Source of the DNA: CAZWRF01 sp964636095
GTDB lineage: Bacteria; Patescibacteriota; Minisyncoccia; JAHISW01; Tagabacteraceae
Assembly (NCBI GenBank): GCA_964636095.1
Contig: CAZWRF010000025.1
Span: forward strand, 1-10,207
Direction of reading: 5' to 3'
DNA: 10,207 nt
The position numbers and the translations under genes are program-made. Below, piece after piece: positions 1 through 4,676 of the stretch (the first letter of the stretch is position 1; every line of letters starts with the position of its first letter). The notes under the pieces are model-generated. The model had not been told where the DNA came from and did not search any database. It saw only the letters and a list, made by a program, of their open reading frames with translations.

Positions 1-178
1 TTACGTCCCCCACAGCCGAACCCAAGGCAATGACTAAAAGAAGATCAATATAGGTAAGGTGTGCCAGGTGCCTTTTCCCCAAAAGGCGTAAAACCAAAAA
101 AGAAAAAATGAAGATAATCAAAGTACGCAAAAAAACACTCAATATGACCTTTAACGATACAACGCTGAATATTTCCAT
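1..178 (-). CDS. DUF421 (YetF/YcaP-type) membrane protein, N-terminal part only
   Basis: An open frame starts at the ATG at 178-176 and runs off the left edge, giving 59 visible residues. The N-terminus has a hydrophobic segment at about residues 10-32, then GKRHLAHLTYIDLLL and a second hydrophobic stretch with ALGSAVGD. This RLLGKR...L...DLL...GSAVGD pattern is what I recall for the start of DUF421 proteins: a short transmembrane region followed, in the missing part, by a cytoplasmic domain. The family's molecular role is poorly defined, so no function is assigned. The start is supported by a consensus -10 box (TATAAT) 8 nt upstream and a TTGATA -35 box. There is no Shine-Dalgarno sequence. 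It is transcribed divergently from dnaB. The C-terminal domain is outside the window, so the family call rests only on the N-terminus. Confidence 0.72.
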   Translation of the reverse strand, partial: MEIFSVVSLKVILSVFLRTLIIFIFSFLVLRLLGKRHLAHLTYIDLLLVIALGSAVGDV

Positions 179-186
179 ATACTTTA

Positions 187-216
187 ATTATAGCTTGTTA
201 GTCCACATATTATCAA
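187..216 (-). promoter_or_regulatory. Promoter of the DUF421 gene, predicted leaderless
   Basis: On the minus strand, TTGATA (216-211, 5 of 6 matches to TTGACA) and TATAAT (192-187, perfect) are separated by 18 bp. Only 8 nt lie between the -10 box and the ATG at 178. With the usual distance of about 7 nt from -10 to start of transcription, the mRNA would begin 1-2 nt before the start codon. This is the strongest promoter match in the window. Confidence 0.8.
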
Positions 217-237
217 CTTAGAACACAGCCCTGCGGG

Positions 238-267
238 TTGAGGAAAGGGGCTCCTGTTTGGTATGAT
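238..267 (+). promoter_or_regulatory. Promoter of dnaB-recR, predicted leaderless
   Basis: TTGAGG (238-243) and TATGAT (262-267) are separated by 18 bp, and TG at 259-260 forms an extended -10 (TGgTATGAT). The -10 box ends 9 nt before the ATG at 277, so transcription should start about 2-3 nt before the dnaB start codon. The -35 box begins at the TTG that could be misread as an upstream dnaB start, which argues against that start. The 21 bp between this promoter and the divergent one (217-237) show nothing further that I recognise. Confidence 0.68.
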
Positions 268-276
268 TGGGTTAAC

Positions 277-1647
277 ATGGCAAAGACCCGAACTCCCCCC
301 CACAACTTGGAAGCGGAAATGTCCGTTTTGGGTTCTTTGATGTTGCACCCGGACGCAGTGCATAATGTTATAGACATTCTCAAGCCTGAAGATTTTTACG
401 ACGACAAACACCAAAGAATTTACGCAACCATAGAAAGCTTATGCGAAAAAAATTCTCCGGTAGATATTTTGTCGGTATCGGCAAAATTAAAAGAAAAGAA
501 ACTCCTTAAGGACGCAGGCGGAAGCAGCTACTTAACCCAGCTTGTAAACAGCGTGCCCACGGCAAGCAACGCAAAATATTACGCGGAAATAGTAAGCAAG
601 AAAAAAATTTTAAGGGACATTATAGAGGCTTCGGACCACATCGCGGACCTCGGCTACGAGGAAGATGAAGAGAATGTTGACTCCTTGCTCGACGAAGCTC
701 AGCAGAAAATTTTTAATATAGCCCGCATTTCCTCCCAAAGGTTCTTTGAACTAAAAAATCTCCTCGGAGAAACCTGGGATAGAATAGAAAAATTAAGTAA
801 ATCAAAAGACGAAATAAGAGGAGTGAGCACTGGGTTTACGGAACTGGATAAAAAACTCGCCGGCCTACAAAAATCGGACCTTATTATACTGGCCGCCCGC
901 CCATCCGTAGGCAAGACAACCATCGCCCTAGACATAGCCCGGCATGCCGCTTGCCAGAAAAAAGTGCCGGTAGGTATTTTCAGCCTTGAAATGGCAGCCC
1001 ATCAAATTGTCGACAGGCTTCTTGCCGCCGAATCCCACGTTGACCTATGGCGGATAAGAAACGGCCAGCTTTCCGACAACGAAAATGATTTTCAACGTAT
1101 AAACGATGCCCTGGAAAGACTTTCCACCGCGCCTATTTTTATTGACGACGACCCTTCGGCAAATATTTTGCAGATGAGGGCCAAGGCAAGAAGGCTAAAA
1201 GCCGAGCACGATATAGGGCTTCTCGTAGTTGATTATATTCAGCTAATGACTCCCCGCCGGCCCAACGACAGCCCGGTTCAGCAAATGACGGAAAACTCCA
1301 GATTTCTGAAATCGCTGGCAAGAGAGCTGGATATTCCTATTTTGGCCATATCACAGCTGTCGCGCGCGGTTGAACAGCGGCATCCTCCTATCCCCCGCCT
1401 TTCTGACCTCAGGGACTCGGGCTCAATTGAACAGGACGCCGACGTGGTGATGTTTATTTACCGCGAAGACAAATACAAAGAAAACTCCAGCCGTCCGAAT
1501 ATCGCGGAAATAAGAATAGAAAAACACAGAAACGGGCCCACGGGCAAGCTCGACCTTTACTTCAACCAAAACAAGACAACTTTTATGAATATAGAAAGAG
1601 GGGTTGCGGATGCAATGGCGCAAGAAGAGCAAAATCTTACGTTTTAA
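277..1647 (+). CDS. dnaB: Replicative DNA helicase DnaB
   Basis: This is the hexameric 5'-3' helicase that unwinds DNA at the replication fork and contacts primase through its N-terminal domain. The protein has 456 residues, the usual length, with no intein. The N-terminal domain (about 5-150) opens with the typical PPHNLEAEMSVLGS. The RecA-like ATPase domain carries Walker A ARPSVGKTT at 207-215, FSLEM at 235-239, Walker B LLVVDYIQ at 315-322, SQLSR at 359-363 and the arginine-finger region KHRNGPTG at 416-423. I chose the ATG at 277 because the in-frame TTG at 238 would add 13 residues unlike any DnaB and would translate through the promoter. No Shine-Dalgarno sequence precedes the ATG. recR follows after 3 nt, so the two genes are almost certainly co-transcribed. 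No rplI or other common dnaB neighbour is present. Confidence 0.97.
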   Translation: MAKTRTPPHNLEAEMSVLGSLMLHPDAVHNVIDILKPEDFYDDKHQRIYATIESLCEKNSPVDILSVSAKLKEKKLLKDAGGSSYLTQLVNSVPTASNAKYYAEIVSKKKILRDIIEASDHIADLGYEEDEENVDSLLDEAQQKIFNIARISSQRFFELKNLLGETWDRIEKLSKSKDEIRGVSTGFTELDKKLAGLQKSDLIILAARPSVGKTTIALDIARHAACQKKVPVGIFSLEMAAHQIVDRLLAAESHVDLWRIRNGQLSDNENDFQRINDALERLSTAPIFIDDDPSANILQMRAKARRLKAEHDIGLLVVDYIQLMTPRRPNDSPVQQMTENSRFLKSLARELDIPILAISQLSRAVEQRHPPIPRLSDLRDSGSIEQDADVVMFIYREDKYKENSSRPNIAEIRIEKHRNGPTGKLDLYFNQNKTTFMNIERGVADAMAQEEQNLTF

Positions 1648-1650
1648 AAA

Positions 1651-2271
1651 ATGAACTCGGCTATACAAAAACTTTCGGAGTTTTTTGAAAAGCTGCCCGG
1701 CATCGGACCTCGGCAGGCGCGCCGTTTTGTGTATGCTCTTTTGAGCAAGAACCAGGATTTTTTGGAAAATTTTTCCTCCCTTATTTTGAATTTGAAAAAA
1801 AATGTCAGCCAATGCGAAAAATGTAATCGCTTTTTCCAAAACCAAGAGACAAAAAATCTTTGCGAACTATGCTCAAAACCGGGAAAAGACAAAAAAATCC
1901 TGCTTGTGGTGGAGAAAGATGTCGACCTTGAAAACATTGAAAAAGCCGGCTTTTTCAATGGTTTTTATTTTGTTCTTGGGGGGCTTGTACCGCCTATAGG
2001 CTCAAGCATGCCCAAGGAAATAAAAATGAAAGAACTTTTTGAACGGATTAAAAAAGACGTCCAATCAAAAGATCTTGAAGAGATTATTTTAGCTTTCAGT
2101 GCCACGGCCGAGGGAGAAAACACTATGCGCTATATAGAAAAAATACTGGAACCTATAACAGAAAAACGTCCGATTAAAATAAACCGCCTGGGGCGCGGTT
2201 TATCAACTGGTACAGAGCTTGAATACAGCGACAAAGAAACAATAGTCAGCGCTTTTAAAAGTCGCCGATAG
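1651..2271 (+). CDS. recR: Recombination protein RecR
   Basis: RecR helps RecO and/or RecF displace SSB and load RecA on gapped single-stranded DNA. The protein has 206 residues, near the family's usual 200. In order it shows a helix-hairpin-helix (LPGIGPRQARR, 15-25), a zinc finger with Cys55, Cys58, Cys71 and Cys74, a Toprim domain from about 82 (LLVVE, with Glu88 as the Toprim acid), the VLGG-PPIGSS loop at 108-119, ATAEGEN at 151-157, and the C-terminal RLGRGLSTGTELEY region. Family members usually read NPTVEGE and HVLHG...DGIGP, so this copy is divergent but keeps every domain. The start is 3 nt after the dnaB stop with no Shine-Dalgarno sequence, which suggests translational coupling. 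The gene contains a perfect 26-bp palindrome, and its last 17 bp overlap the end of convergent rplU. Confidence 0.95.
   Translation: MNSAIQKLSEFFEKLPGIGPRQARRFVYALLSKNQDFLENFSSLILNLKKNVSQCEKCNRFFQNQETKNLCELCSKPGKDKKILLVVEKDVDLENIEKAGFFNGFYFVLGGLVPPIGSSMPKEIKMKELFERIKKDVQSKDLEEIILAFSATAEGENTMRYIEKILEPITEKRPIKINRLGRGLSTGTELEYSDKETIVSAFKSRR
1935..1960. repeat. Perfect 26-bp palindrome inside recR
   Basis: The left arm CATTGAAAAAGCC (1935-1947) is the exact reverse complement of the right arm (1948-1960). Beyond it there is one mismatch and then three more complementary pairs. In RNA it could fold as an 11-bp stem with a 4-nt CCGG loop. It encodes part of the Toprim domain (N-I-E-K-A-G-F-F-N-G), so the reading frame is kept through it. 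Its function is unknown. Confidence 0.9.
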
Positions 2272-2623
2272 CCACCTCTGTATAAATTTGGCGGTGGCCT
2301 TTTTTAGTACTTTGCCTGGTTTTTGATTTGTATTTTACGTTCGTTATTTTCTTGGCTCTACCCTCTTTTAGCCACTCCGCTTTTATTTTTACTGTCTTTA
2401 AATAGGGCGTGCCTATTTTTACATCGTCTCCCTTGGTCAAAAGAAGCACCTTGTCGAAACTGATGGCAGTCCCCTTCTTGGGCTTCTCGATTTTTTCCAC
2501 TTTAACCTTGTCTCCAGGCCTTACCAGATACTGCTTTCCACCCGCCTCAATAATGGCAAAACTCGAGGTCTTTGGAACCTTTTGGGGAACCTCTTTTTTA
2601 ACTATTTTTTTAGCTTCTGCCAT
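2255..2623 (-). CDS. rplU: 50S ribosomal protein L21
   Basis: L21 binds 23S rRNA in the large subunit. The 122 residues contain the family core from about 22 (FAIIEAGGKQYLVRPGD), then VKIGTPYL in the middle and the C-terminal KKGHRQIYTEV signature at about 107-117. Bacterial L21 normally begins at the residue matching Phe22; here a Lys/Val-rich extension of about 20 residues precedes it. A -10 box 8 nt upstream of the ATG fits this start, so the extension is probably real. L21 is usually followed by rpmA (L27); here it is the last gene of its transcription unit, runs into recR, and no rpmA is present. It is 37 nt downstream of rmuC and can be transcribed from its own promoter or by read-through. 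Confidence 0.96.
   Translation of the reverse strand: MAEAKKIVKKEVPQKVPKTSSFAIIEAGGKQYLVRPGDKVKVEKIEKPKKGTAISFDKVLLLTKGDDVKIGTPYLKTVKIKAEWLKEGRAKKITNVKYKSKTRQSTKKGHRQIYTEVAIGDF
2271..2305 (+). terminator. Possible rho-independent terminator of dnaB-recR
   Basis: Starting at the last base of the recR stop codon, GCCACC (2271-2276) can pair with GGTGGC (2293-2298). A single C and six T residues (2300-2305) follow. The loop is long at 16 nt and the stem is only 6 bp, so the terminator would be modest. It lies wholly within the C-terminal coding part of rplU on the other strand; the T-run corresponds to Lys-Lys codons of L21. Confidence 0.45.
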
Positions 2624-2631
2624 ACTCAGTT

Positions 2632-2659
2632 ATTCTATACAAATTAAAAATAAATGCAA
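2632..2659 (-). promoter_or_regulatory. Promoter of rplU, predicted leaderless
   Basis: On the minus strand, TTGCAT (2659-2654) and TAGAAT (2637-2632, 5 of 6 matches) are 16 bp apart and fill the 37-nt gap between rmuC and rplU. The -10 box ends 8 nt before the rplU ATG, so the transcript would start about 2 nt before it. The -35 match is weak. Confidence comes mainly from the -10 box and the same spacing at three other genes in the window. Confidence 0.5.
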
Positions 2660-2660
2660 A

Positions 2661-3698
2661 TTATTCCTGTTCCGGTTTGTCGATAACCAGGGTTTCAATG
2701 CCCGCGCTTTCCCCCGCTATTCGCAAAACATCCTTGTCTATCTTTTTAAATTCTTTTGAGGCTGTATTATAAGTGTTTACCGTTGTGCTCAAATTGTTGC
2801 CCAGTTTGCTCATAAATTGATCATATGTTTGGAGATGCTTTCCGAGGTCCTCTACCCTTTTCCTTATCTCTTTCGCCGATTCCTCTATCTGTAGGGCCCT
2901 CAGCCCCTGGAGAACGGTTTGAAGGTAAGCCAGAAAACTTGTCGGCGATACGATGATAACGTGCTTGTCTTTGAACGCGTATTCTATAAGATCGCGGGTG
3001 GCAATTTTTACGGCGCCGATTTTATTTACTAAAAGATCATAGTATATGGCTTCGGAGGGAATAAACATAAAAGCAAAATCCATAGTGTTTTCCTTCGGTC
3101 GTACATACTTGGCCGTTTCGTCTATTCTGTTTTTTAAGTCCTGTTTGAACGATTTTTCCAGCTTTTCTCTTTCTCCGCCGTCTCTCTCGTTTAAAATTCT
3201 TTCATAATTTTCCAAAGAAAATTTGGAGTCAACAGGAATAATTTTGTCTTTCACAAAAACAACTGCGTCAACAATTTCTCCGTCTTCAAATTTGTATTGC
3301 ATTTGATATGAATTGGGCGGGAGAACATTTTTAAGAGTTTCTTCAAGAAAATACTCACCCAAAACACCCCGTTGTTTCGGATTTTTTAAAATATCCTGCA
3401 GATTGCTTAGTTGGTCGGAAAAATTGAGAACTTGTTTATTCGTTTCGTCCAATTTTGTAAGGCGCTCGGTAACATCGCGTATTATTTTGGCGCTTTCGCC
3501 AAATTGCTGCTGTATTGCCTTGGTAGACTCACCTAGCTTGCTGTCCATTGTTTGGCGTATTTCTTTAAGCTGGTTCTGAAGAAGCACCAGTGCGTCCGGC
3601 CCTGATTCCTTTTTTCTTGCCAAAATAAACCAGCCCGAAAGACCTCCCGCAAAAACACCAACAACCGCCACCAATATTGTAATTACCAAATTATCCAT
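2661..3698 (-). CDS. rmuC: DNA recombination protein RmuC homologue
   Basis: RmuC family proteins are membrane-anchored, nuclease-like proteins; in E. coli rmuC affects inversion at short inverted repeats, and the biochemical activity is not well established. The 345 residues show a transmembrane helix at about 5-27 followed by ARKK, a predicted coiled-coil region (about 35-105, many Gln/Glu/Lys), and the RmuC domain from about 105 to 310. The domain contains GVLGEYFLEE at 111-120, Asp144 and PVDSK at 155-159, which fit the PD-(D/E)xK-like pattern of the family (Asp144, Asp157, Lys159). No key residue appears lost. The gene begins 17 nt after the antiporter stop without a Shine-Dalgarno sequence or a convincing promoter, so it is probably expressed as part of the ATPase-antiporter transcript. 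Confidence 0.93.
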   Translation of the reverse strand: MDNLVITILVAVVGVFAGGLSGWFILARKKESGPDALVLLQNQLKEIRQTMDSKLGESTKAIQQQFGESAKIIRDVTERLTKLDETNKQVLNFSDQLSNLQDILKNPKQRGVLGEYFLEETLKNVLPPNSYQMQYKFEDGEIVDAVVFVKDKIIPVDSKFSLENYERILNERDGGEREKLEKSFKQDLKNRIDETAKYVRPKENTMDFAFMFIPSEAIYYDLLVNKIGAVKIATRDLIEYAFKDKHVIIVSPTSFLAYLQTVLQGLRALQIEESAKEIRKRVEDLGKHLQTYDQFMSKLGNNLSTTVNTYNTASKEFKKIDKDVLRIAGESAGIETLVIDKPEQE

Positions 3699-3715
3699 TT
3701 ACTTACTTTAGCACA

Positions 3716-4675
3716 TCAAAAAAGACCGGTAAAATACTCTCCCATCTCAAACAGCAAGAACAGAACATAAATAAGAACGAGAATAAGCCCCTCCATTCTG
3801 GATATCTTGTCCCTACTGAAAATGAAAATATTAAAAAACAAAATAGACAACAAAAGAGCTGCCACTACAACGATAAGATTTTTCGAAACGGCCACGGATA
3901 TGGGGTTTATAATACTAACTATACCTATTATCAAAGTGGTATTGAAGGCCACGCTACCGAAAGAGTTGCCTATTGTCATGGAATCGTGGCCCAATGACCG
4001 GGCACGGATACCGAATGCCATCTCCGGAACCGTTGTGCCAAGTGCGGCAAATATAAGACCGAAAGACAAAAGACCCAGAGAGCTTGAAGCGGCAAGGTTT
4101 TTTCCGCTCCACACAATAAGATAAGAACTGGCTATAAGAAAGAGAAGGGCTACAAGAAACCGGAAAGATTGTTTGAATGCAGTAAATGTTCTTTCGGTAG
4201 GCAGACGGTTTATGGTTTTTGAAAAATAATCTTCCTCTCTTTTCAATCTCCACACATAAACCACAAAAGCCAGTAAAAGTATCAGGCCGTCTCCCCGGGA
4301 AAGGGTACCGTCCGTTGATAAAAGAATAAGCAAAACGGGAAGAAGTGATATAAGCCAGAAATTTCTCCTCGATATCTTGCTATCTACCCTTAATCCCTTT
4401 CCCAGAAAAACGACGAGCCCGATAACCAGCGTAATATCTATGAGGCTTGCTCCGAGGACGTTTCCAAGAGAGAACTGCGAAATTCCTTTGAAAGCGGAAG
4501 ATAGCCCGATAAAAAGCTCGGGCACGGATGTAGCCACGCTCATGAAAATAAATGAAATGGCATATTCTGAAAGAGAGAAAAACCTGCCGAAAAAAGTAAG
4601 AGAGCGCACAAGCATATCGCTCGACTTGGCCAGTAAAACAAAACTAACGGCAAAAACAATAATATAAAATATCAT
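3716..4675 (-). CDS. Ca2+/cation antiporter of the CaCA family (YrbG/NCX-like)
   Basis: This integral membrane exchanger probably exports Ca2+ in exchange for Na+ or H+. The 319 residues are hydrophobic throughout, with about ten helices in two inverted halves, the standard size for the family. Each half carries an alpha repeat: ATSVPEL at 48-54 with GNVLGASLID at 71-80, and LGTTVPEM at 212-219 with GNSFGSVAFN at 236-245. The two central acids, Glu53 and Glu218, are present. The second motif of the first repeat is unusual: GASLID rather than the common GSNIxN, giving Asp80 where Asn is expected, while the second repeat has Asn245. The ATG is 1 nt after the ATPase stop, so translation is likely coupled. 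Ion specificity cannot be read from sequence alone. It ends in TGA. Confidence 0.9.
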   Translation of the reverse strand: MIFYIIVFAVSFVLLAKSSDMLVRSLTFFGRFFSLSEYAISFIFMSVATSVPELFIGLSSAFKGISQFSLGNVLGASLIDITLVIGLVVFLGKGLRVDSKISRRNFWLISLLPVLLILLSTDGTLSRGDGLILLLAFVVYVWRLKREEDYFSKTINRLPTERTFTAFKQSFRFLVALLFLIASSYLIVWSGKNLAASSSLGLLSFGLIFAALGTTVPEMAFGIRARSLGHDSMTIGNSFGSVAFNTTLIIGIVSIINPISVAVSKNLIVVVAALLLSILFFNIFIFSRDKISRMEGLILVLIYVLFLLFEMGEYFTGLF

Positions 4676-4676
4676 G

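Noticed and set aside
238..276. An in-frame TTG at 238 that would extend DnaB by 13 residues
   Set aside because: The added residues do not resemble DnaB, and the stretch holds the -35 and extended -10 boxes. The ATG at 277 gives the normal N-terminus.
1423..1958. Open frames of 140 and 104 codons on the minus strand opposite dnaB and recR
   Set aside because: They lie opposite strongly conserved helicase and RecR motifs, have low-complexity Phe/Lys/Ser-rich products, and show no start signal.
3716..3718. TGA at the end of the antiporter read as Gly, as in Gracilibacteria/SR1 (code 25)
   Set aside because: The protein is already full length at this TGA. Read-through would only add a few residues before another stop, and all other genes fit the standard bacterial code.
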